Counted from the stretch's first letter, positions 10,278-21,663 are shown. The stretch: 64,000 bases of DNA from Pseudomonas panipatensis (GCF_900099785.1 NZ_FNDS01000002.1:248001-312000), one strand, 5' to 3'. Numbers and translations are program-made. The notes: a model not told the origin generated them from the sequence alone.

Positions 10278-12164
10278 ATGAGCATTGCCAGTCTGCGTGA
10301 TATCGAAGCCCTGGAATCCGTTCCGCTGGAGCAGCGCGACCTGCCCGCCAGCACCTACGAGTTGCTGCGCCGCTCGGCGGCGCGCCACGCCGGGCACAGC
10401 GCCCTGCACTTCCTGCTGCAGGGCCGCGCCGACGAAGAGCCGGTGCGCATCAGCTACGCCGAGCTGTTCGCCCGCGTCACCCAGGCTGCCAATGCCTTTC
10501 ACCGCCTGGGCGTGCGCCCGGGCACGGCGGTGTCCTTCCTGCTGCCCAACCTGCCGCAGACCCACTATGTGATCTGGGGCGGCGAAGCCGCGGGGATCGT
10601 CAACGCGATCAACCCGCTGCTCGACCCGCAACACATCGCCGAGCTGGTGCGCGCCGCCGATTCGCGGGTGCTGGTGACCCTGGCGCCCTTCCCCGGCAGC
10701 GACCTCTGGGACAAGGTCGCCGCCCTGCGCGACGAATTGCCGGAGCTGAGCGCGATCCTCTGCGTCGACCTGGCCAACTACCTGCCCGAGCCACAGCGCG
10801 CCGCGCTCAAGGCACAGCGCGGCCCGCTGCCGGCAGGCGTGCTGGACTTCGACGAGGCGCTCGCCGCCTGCCCGGACGACCACCTGGAGAGCGGCCGGGT
10901 GATCCACGGCGACGAGGTCGCCTCCTATTTCCATACCGGCGGCACCACCGGCACGCCCAAGCTGGCGCCGCACAGCCATGCCAACGAAGTGGCCATGGCC
11001 GAGATCATGGGCCTGAACGCCGATTACGCGCCGGACGACGTGCTGCTTTGCGGCCTGCCGCTGTTCCACGTCAACGGCGTCATGGTCACCGGCCTGGCGC
11101 CCTTCCATCGCGGCGCCCAGGTGCTCTTGCCGGGGCCGCAGGGCTACCGCAACCCGACGCTGATCGAACACTTCTGGAAACTGGTCGAGCGCTACCGGGT
11201 CAGCAGCTTCAGCGGCGTGCCCACTATTTATGCTGCGCTGCTGCAGGTGCCCAGCGACGGCCACGACCTCTCCAGCCTGCGCTTCGCCCTCTGCGGCGCG
11301 GCGCCCATGCCGGTGGAGCTGATCCGCCAGTTCGAGGCACGCACCGGACTGAAGATCATCGAGGGCTACGGCCTCACCGAAGGCACCTGCGGCACCAGTT
11401 GCAACCCGCGCGGCGGCGAGCGGCGGCCGGGCTCCATCGGCCTGCGCCTGCCCTACTGCCAGGTCAAGGTGGCGCTCCTCGACGGCGACGGCCGCTACCT
11501 GCGCGACGCCGCGGTGGACGAGATCGGCAACCTCTGCCTGAAAGGCCCGACGGTGTTCAAGGGCTACCTGCAGAGCGACAAGAACAAAGGCATCTGGGTC
11601 GACGGCGAGTGGTTCAACACCGGCGACCTCGGGCGCATCGACGCGGACGGCTACATCTGGCTCACCGGACGCAGCAAGGACCTGATCATCCGCGGCGGCC
11701 ACAACATCGACCCACAGATGATCGAAGAAGCCCTGCACCGCCACCCGGCGGTGGCCATGGCCGCCGCGGTGGGCAAGCCGGATGCCCACGCCGGCGAACT
11801 GCCGGTCGCCTATATCCAGCTCAAGCCGGGCGCCGAGGTCAGCGTCGCCGACCTGCTGGAACATGCCGCGCGGCATGTGCCCGAACGCGCGGCGGTGCCC
11901 AAGGACATCTGGCTGCTCGACGCCCTGCCAGTGACGGCGGTGGGCAAGACCTTCAAGCCGGCGCTGCGCATGGACGCGATCCGCCGGGTGTTCGAGGAGG
12001 AAACCCGCACGCTGCAACCACGCCCGCGCATCGAGGTGGTCAGCGACGAACGCCACGGGCAGAAGGCGCAGTTGTTCGTCGGTGCCCTGGACGCCGCCAC
12101 GCGCGCCGCGCTGGCGTCCCGCCTGGGTGCCTTCGCGGTGCACTTCGAACTGCTCGAAGGGTGA
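10278..12164 (+). CDS. Acyl-CoA synthetase (AMP-forming)
   Basis: A 628-residue member of the adenylate-forming ANL superfamily. The AMP/P-loop motif is FHTGGTTGTPKLAPHSH, the A5-type motif is GYGLTEGTCGTS, and the hinge region contains GDLGRIDADGYIWLTGRSKDLIIRGGHNI. A C-terminal lysine of the type needed for adenylation is present in VGKTFKPALR. It should activate a carboxylic acid, probably a fatty acid, to its CoA thioester. About 50 residues after the usual end (RPRIEVVSDERHGQ onward) form an extra tail. Second gene after the carboxylesterase. Confidence 0.87.
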   Translation: MSIASLRDIEALESVPLEQRDLPASTYELLRRSAARHAGHSALHFLLQGRADEEPVRISYAELFARVTQAANAFHRLGVRPGTAVSFLLPNLPQTHYVIWGGEAAGIVNAINPLLDPQHIAELVRAADSRVLVTLAPFPGSDLWDKVAALRDELPELSAILCVDLANYLPEPQRAALKAQRGPLPAGVLDFDEALAACPDDHLESGRVIHGDEVASYFHTGGTTGTPKLAPHSHANEVAMAEIMGLNADYAPDDVLLCGLPLFHVNGVMVTGLAPFHRGAQVLLPGPQGYRNPTLIEHFWKLVERYRVSSFSGVPTIYAALLQVPSDGHDLSSLRFALCGAAPMPVELIRQFEARTGLKIIEGYGLTEGTCGTSCNPRGGERRPGSIGLRLPYCQVKVALLDGDGRYLRDAAVDEIGNLCLKGPTVFKGYLQSDKNKGIWVDGEWFNTGDLGRIDADGYIWLTGRSKDLIIRGGHNIDPQMIEEALHRHPAVAMAAAVGKPDAHAGELPVAYIQLKPGAEVSVADLLEHAARHVPERAAVPKDIWLLDALPVTAVGKTFKPALRMDAIRRVFEEETRTLQPRPRIEVVSDERHGQKAQLFVGALDAATRAALASRLGAFAVHFELLEG

Positions 12165-12315
12165 TCGACGCGGCGGGCCGACCGCTGGTCGGTCCGCCGC
12201 GGGTAGCGAATTGCCAGCCCGCGAAAGTCAATAATACTGAGACTCCGTCTGTACGAAATGGACTACGGAGAGTCATCGTGCACAGCCTTGATTTCCATCG
12301 AAAGCCGTCGTTCTC

Positions 12316-13254
12316 ATGAAAGCGGTGCAATGGCAGCAGGACATCCAGCAACTGCGCCAGTTGCGCCTGTTCCAGAATGTCACCGCCACGGCACTGCAAC
12401 GCTTGCTGAAGGGATTCCGCGCCTGCGAGCTGGAATGCGGCGAAGTGCTGCTCTCGCCATTCAACCGCAATCACTACCTTTATCTGGTCCTACAGGGCCA
12501 GTTGAAGGTGTACCTGGGCTCCCTCGACAACTCGCCGGTATCGACCCTCGACGTTGGCGACTGTGCCGGTGAAATCAGCTTCATCGACCACGAGTACCCA
12601 TCCGCCTATGTGGTGGCGACCCAGCCGAGCACGCTGCTGCGCCTGCACCGCGAGTCCCTGCTGAGGCTGTTCGAGCAATCGCCGCCAGTCATGCAGAACC
12701 TGCTGGAAGTGCTCTGCGAGCGCGTCCGCCAGGGCAACCGGATCATCCTCAACACCGAGCAGAACGCCAACATCGATACCCTCACCGGGTTGTTCAACCG
12801 CCGCTGGCTGGAGCACATCTTCGACCGCGAGAGCACCCGCTGCGCCTTCAGCGAGCAACCGCTGTCCATGCTCATGCTGGATGTCGACCACTTCAAGGAA
12901 TACAACGATCGCCACGGCCACCTGGCCGGCGACTACGCCCTCTGCCTGGTCGCGCATACCCTGCGCAACCAGTTGCGGCCCAAGGACAGCATGGCGCGCT
13001 TCGGTGGCGAGGAATTCGTCATCCTGCTGCCGGAAGTGTCCAGCGACGAAGCCCGGCAGATCGGCGAACGCCTGCGCCTGAGCCTGGCGCAGATCGACTC
13101 CTTCTATTCGCCGCTCGGCGTGCTGCCCGGCGTCACCGTGTCCCTGGGCCTGGCGCAGATGGCCAGCCAGGAAAGCCTGCCGAACCTGCTGCAACGCGCC
13201 GACAGCGCCCTCTATAAGGCCAAACAGCGCGGCCGCAACCGCCTCTGCGAGTGA
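12316..13254 (+). CDS. Diguanylate cyclase with N-terminal cyclic-nucleotide-binding domain
   Basis: A 312-residue cytoplasmic protein. Residues about 10-130 form a cNMP-binding (Crp-like) domain, with GDCAGEISFIDHEYPSAYVVA in place of the phosphate-binding cassette. A GGDEF domain spans about residues 150-310, with an intact GGEEF at 230-234 and an RxxD inhibitory site (RPKD, 221-224) five residues ahead of it. It should make cyclic di-GMP and be subject to product feedback. The fused sensor suggests control by a nucleotide or other small ligand. No membrane segment. Alone between the synthetase and rhlB. Confidence 0.9.
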   Translation: MKAVQWQQDIQQLRQLRLFQNVTATALQRLLKGFRACELECGEVLLSPFNRNHYLYLVLQGQLKVYLGSLDNSPVSTLDVGDCAGEISFIDHEYPSAYVVATQPSTLLRLHRESLLRLFEQSPPVMQNLLEVLCERVRQGNRIILNTEQNANIDTLTGLFNRRWLEHIFDRESTRCAFSEQPLSMLMLDVDHFKEYNDRHGHLAGDYALCLVAHTLRNQLRPKDSMARFGGEEFVILLPEVSSDEARQIGERLRLSLAQIDSFYSPLGVLPGVTVSLGLAQMASQESLPNLLQRADSALYKAKQRGRNRLCE

Positions 13255-13377
13255 GCGAGCGCGCCTCGGCGCGCCCTGCGCGGGGCTTTTCCGGGCGGTG
13301 GCGAGCATAGATTTCGCCTGGCTGGCAACTTGCTTTACACTGACGGCCGTTCATTCCTTAATCACTACGAGATCACC

Positions 13378-14889
13378 GTGCTCAAAGCACTCAAGAAAAT
13401 CTTCGGCAAGGCCGACGCCCAGCAGCCCGCGGCCACTCCGGCCACCCCCGCGCCCTCCTCCGCCGCGCCTGTCGCCAGCGACGAGCAGCGCCCGCGCAAA
13501 CCGCGCACTCCCCGCCCCGAAGGCGGCAATACCGAAAAAGCCCCGCGCCCGCCCAAGGCTGAAAAGCCGCGCGCCGAGCAACAGGACAAGAGCGAACGCG
13601 CCGACAAGCCGCGCGAGAAGACCGCCAGCGACAAGCCGCGCCGCGAACGCAAGCCCAAGGCGCCGGTGGTGGACACCTGGAAACTGGAAGACTTCGCCGT
13701 CGAACCGCAGGAAGGCAAGACCCGCTTCCACGACTTCAAGCTCGACCCGCGGCTGATGCACGCCATCCACGACCTCGGCTTCCCCTACTGCACGCCGATC
13801 CAGGCGCAGGTGCTCGGCTACACCCTCAAGGGCCAGGACGCCATCGGCCGCGCCCAGACCGGCACCGGCAAGACCGCCGCCTTCCTCATCTCGATCATCA
13901 CCCAGCTGCTGCAGACCCCGCCGCCGAAAGAGCGCTACATGGGCGAGCCGCGCGCGCTAATCATCGCACCGACCCGCGAGCTGGTGGTGCAGATCGCCAA
14001 GGACGCCGTGGCCCTGGCCAAGTACACCGGGCTGAACGTCATGAGCTTCGTCGGCGGCATGGACTTCGACAAACAGCTCAAGGGCCTGGAAGCGCGCTAC
14101 TGCGACATCCTGGTCGCCACCCCCGGCCGCCTGCTGGACTTCAACCAGCGCGGCGAGGTGCACCTGGACATGGTCGAGGTGATGGTCCTCGACGAAGCCG
14201 ACCGCATGCTCGACATGGGCTTCATCCCGCAAGTGCGGCAGATCATCCGGCAGACCCCGTACAAGGGCGAGCGCCAGACCCTGCTGTTCTCCGCGACCTT
14301 CACCGACGACGTGATGAACCTCGCCAAGCAGTGGACCGTCGACCCGGCGATCGTCGAGATCGAGCCGGAGAACGTCGCCAGCGATACCGTCGAACAGCAC
14401 GTCTACGCCGTCGCCGGCAGCGACAAGTACAAGCTGCTGTACAACCTGATCGCACAGAACGACTGGACCCGCGTGATGGTCTTCGCCAACCGCAAGGACG
14501 AAGTGCGGCGCATCGAAGAACGCCTGACCAAGGACGGCATCAGTGCCGCGCAGATGTCCGGCGACGTGCCGCAGCACAAGCGCATCAAGGTCCTGGAAGG
14601 TTTCCGCGAGGGCAAGATCCGCGTCCTGGTCGCCACCGACGTCGCCGGCCGCGGCATCCACGTCGACGCCATCAGCCACGTGATCAACTTCACCCTGCCG
14701 GAAGATCCGGACGACTACGTGCACCGCATCGGCCGTACCGGCCGCGCCGGCAGCACCGGCACCTCGATCAGCTTCGCCGGCGAGGACGACGCCTTCGCCC
14801 TGCCGCCGATCGAAGAACTGCTCGGGCGCAAGATCAACTGCGAAATGCCGCCCACCGAGCTGCTCAAGCCGGTGCCGCGCAAGCACTGA
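13378..14889 (+). CDS. rhlB: ATP-dependent RNA helicase RhlB (DEAD box)
   Basis: A 503-residue DEAD-box helicase. The first 100 residues are a low-complexity, charged Pro/Ala/Lys-rich tail. The core then shows the Q-motif region PYCTPIQAQ, Walker A AQTGTGKT, the DEAD box in [13 protein letters not shown] in [10 protein letters not shown], and [10 protein letters not shown] as motif VI. RhlB unwinds structured RNA, typically with the RNase E degradosome. I chose the GTG at 13378 ([13 protein letters not shown]) because it matches the family N-terminus; a TTG further upstream is unlikely. A strong terminator follows. Confidence 0.92.
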   Translation: MLKALKKIFGKADAQQPAATPATPAPSSAAPVASDEQRPRKPRTPRPEGGNTEKAPRPPKAEKPRAEQQDKSERADKPREKTASDKPRRERKPKAPVVDTWKLEDFAVEPQEGKTRFHDFKLDPRLMHAIHDLGFPYCTPIQAQVLGYTLKGQDAIGRAQTGTGKTAAFLISIITQLLQTPPPKERYMGEPRALIIAPTRELVVQIAKDAVALAKYTGLNVMSFVGGMDFDKQLKGLEARYCDILVATPGRLLDFNQRGEVHLDMVEVMVLDEADRMLDMGFIPQVRQIIRQTPYKGERQTLLFSATFTDDVMNLAKQWTVDPAIVEIEPENVASDTVEQHVYAVAGSDKYKLLYNLIAQNDWTRVMVFANRKDEVRRIEERLTKDGISAAQMSGDVPQHKRIKVLEGFREGKIRVLVATDVAGRGIHVDAISHVINFTLPEDPDDYVHRIGRTGRAGSTGTSISFAGEDDAFALPPIEELLGRKINCEMPPTELLKPVPRKH

Positions 14890-14908
14890 TCCGCCCATCC
14901 GGGTGAAC

Positions 14909-14941
14909 GAAAAGGCGAAGCCGCAGGGCTTCGCCTTTTTT
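14909..14941 (+). terminator. Rho-independent terminator after rhlB
   Basis: A 12-base stem, AAAGGCGAAGCC and its complement, with a GCAG loop, followed by a run of six T. It lies 20 bases after the rhlB stop and before the promoter of the next gene. Confidence 0.9.
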
Positions 14942-15003
14942 CGTTGCGGCACGACGAGCGGCGTACACTGGCCGCACGCCAAGCCGGGAAAGGAGCCCGC
15001 CGC

Positions 15004-16044
15004 ATGTCCATCCGCATCGAAACCGAGGATCTCGCCCGCGCCGTCAGTGCCGGCGTGCTTCAGCCAGGCCAGGACCAGCGCCTGCTGGAATTCCTTCGCC
15101 AGCAACCGGAAACCCGCGCCAGCTTCCAGCTGGCCCATGTTGCCTACTACTTCGGCGCCGTGCTGATCATCGCGGCCATGGGCTGGCTGCTCAACGAGGC
15201 CTGGATGGGCATCGGCGACGTCGCCCTGCTGCTGGTCGCGGGCCTCTACATGGCCCTCTTCACCCTGGCCGGGCGCAATCTCTGGCAGCGCGGCCTGCCG
15301 ATTCCCGGTGGCTTGCTCGGCGCGGTGGCGGTCAGCCTGACGCCCCTGCTGGTCTTCGCCGGCGAACGGCTCATCGGCCTCTGGCCCTTCGACGACAGCC
15401 AGGGCGACTACCACAGCTACTACCTCTGGGTGCAGAGCGGCTGGCTGGCGATGGAAGTGGCGACCCTGCTGGTCGGCCTGGCGATGCTGCGCCTGCTGCC
15501 CTTCCCCTTCATCGTCATGCCGATGGCGATCGCCCTGTGGTTCATGTCCATGGACCTCAGCGAGGCGCTCTATGGCAGCGCCTTCAGCTGGGAAGAGCGG
15601 CGCTGGGTATCGCTGTGGTTCGGCCTGCTGGTGATCCTCGCCAGCCTCTGGGTCGATGGGCGCACCCGCCGCGACTATGCGTTCTGGGGCTACCTGGCCG
15701 GGCTCGCGGCCTTCTGGGGCGGCCTGAGCCTGATGGACAGCGGCAGCGAATGGGGCAAGGCCGCCTACGGGCTGATCAACCTCGGCCTGATGGGCCTCGC
15801 CGTGCTGTTGCGGCGGCCGCTGTTCATGGTCTTCGGCGCCCTCGGCGTGGCCGGCTACCTCGGCTACCTGTCCTACGAGGTATTCCGCGACTCGCTGCTG
15901 TTCCCGGTGCTGCTGACCCTGGTCGGCCTGCTGCTGATCGCCCTGGGCATCGCCTACCAGAAGCACCGCGACAGCCTCACCGCGAGCCTGCGCGCGCGCC
16001 TACCGGAAAGCCTGCAGGCATTCCTCCCGGCGCTGCGCCGCTGA
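15004..16044 (+). CDS. DUF2157-like polytopic membrane protein
   Basis: A 346-residue protein. A soluble N-terminal segment of about 45 residues (IETEDLARAVSAGVLQPGQDQRLLEFL) resembles the start of DUF2157 proteins. It is followed by about ten hydrophobic segments and a short basic C-terminal tail. No catalytic motif is recognisable. The ATG at 15004 is preceded by AAAGGAG. It lies between the rhlB terminator and the dauBA promoter, so it is probably transcribed alone. Function unknown; the domain name is tentative. Confidence 0.7.
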   Translation: MSIRIETEDLARAVSAGVLQPGQDQRLLEFLRQQPETRASFQLAHVAYYFGAVLIIAAMGWLLNEAWMGIGDVALLLVAGLYMALFTLAGRNLWQRGLPIPGGLLGAVAVSLTPLLVFAGERLIGLWPFDDSQGDYHSYYLWVQSGWLAMEVATLLVGLAMLRLLPFPFIVMPMAIALWFMSMDLSEALYGSAFSWEERRWVSLWFGLLVILASLWVDGRTRRDYAFWGYLAGLAAFWGGLSLMDSGSEWGKAAYGLINLGLMGLAVLLRRPLFMVFGALGVAGYLGYLSYEVFRDSLLFPVLLTLVGLLLIALGIAYQKHRDSLTASLRARLPESLQAFLPALRR

Positions 16045-16073
16045 CGCCGACGGCGCTTGCTGGAAAATACTTA

Positions 16074-16106
16074 AAAGTCCAGAATGGAAAAATTATTCCA
16101 TCCTGG
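16074..16106 (+). promoter_or_regulatory. Candidate operator upstream of dauB
   Basis: Two overlapping features lie directly before dauB. CCAGAATGGAA (16079-16089) is mirrored by TTCCATCCTGG (16096-16106) around a 6-base AT spacer, with one mismatch. The left part, AAAGTCCA-N3-TGGA (16074-16088), recurs at 20517-20531 upstream of the binding-protein gene. DauR is known to control dauBA, so it is the natural candidate ligand; the binding itself is inferred. Confidence 0.5.
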
Positions 16107-16115
16107 AGTCTCGCC

Positions 16116-18207
<2,092 letters not shown>

Positions 18208-18284
18208 ACCGTGACAGCCGGGCGGCGCATGCGGCACACTCGCCTGCGCCGCCCGCGCGGCGGCCCCTTGCGAGAGCCCAGCGA

Positions 18285-18914
18285 ATGACCCGCACGCCCC
18301 ACGACCCGCTCGACAACTACAAGGCCATCGCCGATGGCATCGCCACGCTGTTCTTCCCGCATGCCGAAGTGGTCATCCACGACCTCGGCACGCAGCGCGT
18401 GGCCTACATCGCCAACAACATCTCCAAGCGCGAGATCGGCGACGACTCGGCGTTGGAGGACATGCTCGAAGGCGACAGCGACGAGCGCACCATCGGCCCC
18501 TACGAAAAGCTCAACTGGGACGGGCAGAAGATCCGCTCGGTGAGCAGCGTGCTGCGCGACCCCAAGGGCAAGCCGATCGCCGTGCTGTGCATCAACCTCA
18601 ACATCACCCTGTTCGAGACGGCCAAGGCCGCCCTCGACCTGTTCCTCTCCTCGAACAAAGTGATCCCGCAGCCGGACGCGCTGTTCCGCGACGACTGGCA
18701 GGAACGCATCAACACCTTCCTCCACGCCTGGCTGCGCCAGCGCCAGTTGGGCCTGAACCTGCTCACCCGCGAACACAAGCGCGAACTGGTGCTGGCCCTG
18801 CACGCCGAGGGCGCGTTCAAGGGCAAGAGCGCCGCCAACTACGTGGCCAACGTGCTGAACATGGGCCGCGCCACCGTCTACAAGCACCTCAAGGAACTCA
18901 AGCAAGAGGTCTGA
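18285..18914 (+). CDS. dauR: Transcriptional regulator DauR (YheO-PAS / HTH_22)
   Basis: A 209-residue regulator. Residues about 10-130 form a YheO-type PAS-like domain (NYKAIADGIATLFFPHAEVVIHDLGTQRVAYIANNISKREIGD is cut here: key points are the HAEVVIHDL core and the N-N-I-S-K-R segment). Residues about 150-209 form a DNA-binding helix-turn-helix ending NMGRATVYKHLKELKQ. In P. aeruginosa DauR represses dauBA and responds to arginine. It lies 77 bases after dauA on the same strand, so it may share its transcript. Not followed by a clear terminator. Confidence 0.9.
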   Translation: MTRTPHDPLDNYKAIADGIATLFFPHAEVVIHDLGTQRVAYIANNISKREIGDDSALEDMLEGDSDERTIGPYEKLNWDGQKIRSVSSVLRDPKGKPIAVLCINLNITLFETAKAALDLFLSSNKVIPQPDALFRDDWQERINTFLHAWLRQRQLGLNLLTREHKRELVLALHAEGAFKGKSAANYVANVLNMGRATVYKHLKELKQEV

Positions 18915-19138
18915 GCGCCTGCCCCGTCCTAGAGCGGCGCGCGCCCTGCACTAGGGATCGAGCGCCGCGGCGCCGGACGCTTCCCACGCTGCTATGGGTG
19001 TCCACCGCATAGCCCGGTGTGCGCCGGCCAGGAAGAATCCGCCGCCTGGCACGCACCGCGCAGTTCGTCGCGGCGTGACCACGGCTGGCCGGGATTCCGG
19101 CCGCGATCTTTCATTGGGGTAACGAAGGCTCACGCATC

Positions 19139-19435
19139 ATGACCGACATGCACGTACTGACCGCCGCGGAAATCGACCAGGTATCCGGCGCCGGCATCAT
19201 CAAGGATCAACTCGCCGCACTGGGCAACAAAGTGGGCGGCGCCCTCTATGGCAAGCTCAGCAACACCTTCGCGGTGAACCTGCCGCTGATCGGCGAAGTG
19301 TCGCTGAAGAGCGTCCTGCCCGACCTGGGCGCCGGCTTCGGTTCCGCGATCGGCTCGCTGATCGGCAGCAACATCGAGAACACCCTGAAGAACATCCCGT
19401 TCCTGAACAACATCTTCGCCTCGGTGCTCAAGTAA
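19139..19435 (+). CDS. Small bacteriocin-like peptide precursor with double-glycine-type leader
   Basis: A 98-residue protein. The N-terminus, MTDMHVLTAAEIDQVSGAG, has the hallmarks of a double-glycine leader for peptidase-containing ABC exporters: L-T-x-x-E-I-x-x-V-S-G ending in a G-A-G cleavage-type site. The remaining 79 residues have no cysteine, are rich in Gly, Leu, Ile and Asn, and include amphipathic stretches (GSAIGSLIGSNIENTL, IPFLNNIFASVL), as in class II microcins or bacteriocins. No immunity protein or C39-peptidase exporter is seen nearby. It stands alone, with a strong terminator. The family is not one I can name. Confidence 0.65.
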   Translation: MTDMHVLTAAEIDQVSGAGIIKDQLAALGNKVGGALYGKLSNTFAVNLPLIGEVSLKSVLPDLGAGFGSAIGSLIGSNIENTLKNIPFLNNIFASVLK

Positions 19436-19454
19436 GGCACTCGGCGACGACAGA

Positions 19455-19516
19455 GCCGGCCAGCGCCCTCGCGCGTCCCGAAGGGACGGCGCGGGGGCGT
19501 CGGCCGGCGCTTTTTT
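19455..19516 (+). terminator. Rho-independent terminator after the bacteriocin-like gene
   Basis: A long GC-rich hairpin: the outer stem GCCGGCC...GGCCGGC continues into an inner GTCCC/GGGAC hairpin and is followed by six T at 19511-19516. It lies 20 bases after the stop codon. It also sits 14 bases before the 3' end of the convergent binding-protein gene and could separate the two transcripts. Confidence 0.85.
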
Positions 19517-19529
19517 GTGGCGGCGCGGC

Positions 19530-20306
19530 TCAGTCGCCGTAGATATCGCTCTTGAAGTACTTGCCTTCGATTTCCTTGTACTTGCCGTTGGCACGCAGGG
19601 CGTCGATGGCCGCGTTGAGCTGATCGACCAGCTCGCCGTTGCCCTTGTGCACGGCGATGCCGGCGCCCTCACCGAAGAATGCCGGGTCCTTGAACGCCGG
19701 ACCGACGAAGGCGAAGCCCTTGCCGCGCGGGGTGTCGAGGAAGCCGAACTGCAGCGGGATGGAATCGGCGAAGGTGCCGTCCAGGCGCCCGGCCAGCAGG
19801 TCCAGGTAGATTTCGTCCTGGCTGGTGTAACGCACCACGTTGGCGCCGGCCTTGGCCAGGACCTGGGTGGCGAAGGTGTCGGCGGTGGAGCCGCGCTGCA
19901 CGCCGATGTTCTTGTCCTTGAGCTGACTGAACTGCGCGTCCAGTTGACTGCCTTCCTTCATCACCAGGCGGCCCGGGGTGAAGTAGTACTTGTGGGTGAA
20001 GTCCACCGAACGCTTGCGCTCGTCGGTGATGGTGATCGACGACAGCGCGGCGTCGATCTTCTTCACCTTCAGCGAAGGGATCAGGCCGTCGTACTCCTGC
20101 TCGACCCACTGGCACTTGCGCTGCAACTGCGCGCACAGGGCGTTGCCGATGTCGTAGTCGAAGCCGGCGATGCCGCCCTCGGGGGTCTTGAAGGCGAAGG
20201 GCGGATAGGCCGCCTCGATGCCGATGCGCAGCGGCGCCTGCTCGGCCTGGGCGGTAGCGGCCAGGGAAGCCAGGAGCAGGCTGCCCAGAAGGGATTTCAG
20301 GTTCAT
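19530..20306 (-). CDS. Periplasmic amino-acid binding protein (Lys/Arg/Orn type)
   Basis: A 258-residue solute-binding family 3 protein. The signal peptide spans residues 1-21 ([11 protein letters not shown]). The mature part shows [32 protein letters not shown] and the ligand-site motif [29 protein letters not shown], typical of lysine/arginine/ornithine and histidine binding proteins. No permease or ATPase gene is adjacent, so it must work with a transporter encoded elsewhere. Position next to dauBAR, and a motif shared with the dauB promoter, suggest uptake of arginine or D-arginine (inference). Confidence 0.88.
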   Translation of the reverse strand: MNLKSLLGSLLLASLAATAQAEQAPLRIGIEAAYPPFAFKTPEGGIAGFDYDIGNALCAQLQRKCQWVEQEYDGLIPSLKVKKIDAALSSITITDERKRSVDFTHKYYFTPGRLVMKEGSQLDAQFSQLKDKNIGVQRGSTADTFATQVLAKAGANVVRYTSQDEIYLDLLAGRLDGTFADSIPLQFGFLDTPRGKGFAFVGPAFKDPAFFGEGAGIAVHKGNGELVDQLNAAIDALRANGKYKEIEGKYFKSDIYGD

Positions 20307-20516
20307 CGATGCAACTCCGTAACGGGGTGGTTGGACAACCTCCCGGCGCCGGCCGAGCGCGCGGCGAGCCGGGAGCAGCGGTACTTCATGGGCAGTCGAA
20401 ACCTAATCCGGGGCGAGGCGGCGCGCTGCGGGCAGCGGCGCCGGACGAATGACCCTGGCAAACGGTCTTGTCGTTATAAGCCCCGCCCGTGGGTGGGGCG
20501 AGGCTGAAATGAACAT

Positions 20517-20533
20517 AAAGTCCAATCTGGACT
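20517..20533 (-). promoter_or_regulatory. Candidate operator upstream of the binding-protein gene
   Basis: AGTCCA-ATC-TGGACT (20519-20533) is a perfect 6-base inverted repeat with a 3-base spacer. The extended form AAAGTCCA-N3-TGGA (20517-20531) is identical at all fixed positions to 16074-16088 before dauB. A shared regulator, most simply DauR, is inferred. The site is about 210 bases upstream of the start codon, so the transcript would need a long leader or a promoter near 20500. Confidence 0.45.
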
Positions 20534-20598
20534 AAAAAGTACATAACGTCAATCACCCGAACACCCGCTCCCAATACCCGAGCCCGGCCGACCCGTCG

Positions 20599-20628
20599 GA
20601 TGGGCCAAGCGCGCAGCGCGATACCCAT
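20599..20628. repeat. Dispersed intergenic repeat, GCGATACCCAT type
   Basis: GATGGG at 20599-20604 and ATACCCAT at 20621-20628 form inverted arms around a GCGC-rich centre. The string GCGATACCCAT (20618-20628) recurs exactly at 55512-55522, again between genes. Such short mobile-looking intergenic repeats are common in Pseudomonas. It lies just past the 3' end of moaA. Confidence 0.5.
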
Positions 20629-20643
20629 GCGGGGCGGCGCGTC

Positions 20644-21633
20644 TCAGCCGCCGCTCATGTTCATGAAGCGCAGCACTTGCACTTCGCCATGGGGGGAAAA
20701 CACGTGGCGCGCCGGTTTGTCTCGCAGGGCGCCATGGATGGCGTCGAGCAGCGGCTGGTCGTGCAGCGGGTGGCGGCGCAGCAGGGCGCGCAGGTCGAGC
20801 GCGTGCTCGTGGCCGAGGCACAGCAGCAGGCGGCCGTCGGCGCTCAGGCGCAGGCGGTTGCAGCTGGCGCAGAAGTTGTGCGTGTGCGGCGAGATGAAGC
20901 CGACGCGCGTGCCGGGATGCCGCGCCAGGCGCAGGTAGCGCGCCGGGCCACCGCTGTGCTCGGTGCTGTCGAGCAGTTCATGCCGCGCGGCGATGATGGC
21001 GCGCACCGCGTCGCTGGAGCAGACGCTTTCCCCGCGCGCGCGGCCGACCTGGCCGAGGGGCATTTCCTCGATGAAGGCGATGTCCAGGCCGTGCTCGATG
21101 GCGTAGTCCAGCAGGGCCGGCACTTCATCGTCGTTGCGCCCTTTCATCACCACGCAGTTCAGGCGAATGCGGGCGAAGCCGGCGGCCTGCGCCGCGTCGA
21201 TGCCGGCCAGCACCTGGCGCAGTTCGCCGTTGCGGGTGATGGCGCGGAAGCGCGCCGGGTCGAGGCTGTCCAGGCTGATGTTGAGGCGCGCCAGGCCGGC
21301 CGCGTGGAGCCCCCTGGCATGCCGCGCCAGTTGCGCGCCGTTGCTGGTCATGCACAGTTCGCGCAGGCCGGGCAGCGCCGCCAGGCGCGCGCAAAGGTCG
21401 ACGATGCCGGGGCGCACCAGCGGCTCGCCGCCGGTCAGGCGCAGCTTGCCGACGCCGCCGGCGACGAACAGCCGCGCCACCCGTTCGATTTCTTCCAGGC
21501 TCAGTACCTGCTGGCGCGGCAGGAAACGCATCTGCTCGGCCATGCAGTAGACGCAGCGGAAGTCGCAGCGGTCGGTCACCGACAGGCGCAGGTAATCGAT
21601 GCGCCGGCCCTGGCCGTCGATCCACTCGGACAT
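20644..21633 (-). CDS. moaA: GTP 3',8-cyclase MoaA (molybdenum cofactor step 1)
   Basis: A 329-residue radical SAM enzyme that, with MoaC, converts GTP to cyclic pyranopterin monophosphate. The N-terminal [4Fe-4S] motif CDFRCVYC has cysteines at 23, 27 and 30. The C-terminal cluster lies in [23 protein letters not shown], and the protein ends in the conserved Gly-Gly needed for activity. It follows narI after 30 bases on the same strand, so the nitrate reductase operon makes part of its own cofactor pathway. moaC, D, E and B are about 14 kb away in a separate unit. Confidence 0.95.
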   Translation of the reverse strand: MSEWIDGQGRRIDYLRLSVTDRCDFRCVYCMAEQMRFLPRQQVLSLEEIERVARLFVAGGVGKLRLTGGEPLVRPGIVDLCARLAALPGLRELCMTSNGAQLARHARGLHAAGLARLNISLDSLDPARFRAITRNGELRQVLAGIDAAQAAGFARIRLNCVVMKGRNDDEVPALLDYAIEHGLDIAFIEEMPLGQVGRARGESVCSSDAVRAIIAARHELLDSTEHSGGPARYLRLARHPGTRVGFISPHTHNFCASCNRLRLSADGRLLLCLGHEHALDLRALLRRHPLHDQPLLDAIHGALRDKPARHVFSPHGEVQVLRFMNMSGG

Positions 21634-21663
21634 GCTCCGTTCTCCCAGGCAGTCGCTGCCGCT

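Larger units (their letters stand above)
20307..20643. other. Gene-free region between moaA and the binding-protein gene
   Basis: 337 bases. It holds the leftward promoter of the binding-protein gene, a candidate operator at 20517-20533, and a dispersed repeat at 20599-20628 just past the 3' end of moaA. A GC-rich inverted repeat (CCCCGCCC-GTG-GGTGGGGC) lies near 20480-20500. No open frame with coding character is present. Confidence 0.5.

Noticed and set aside
19453-19519. The hairpin after the small peptide gene as a possible small RNA or attenuator
   Set aside because: It sits 20 bases after the stop and ends in six T, so a simple terminator explains it.
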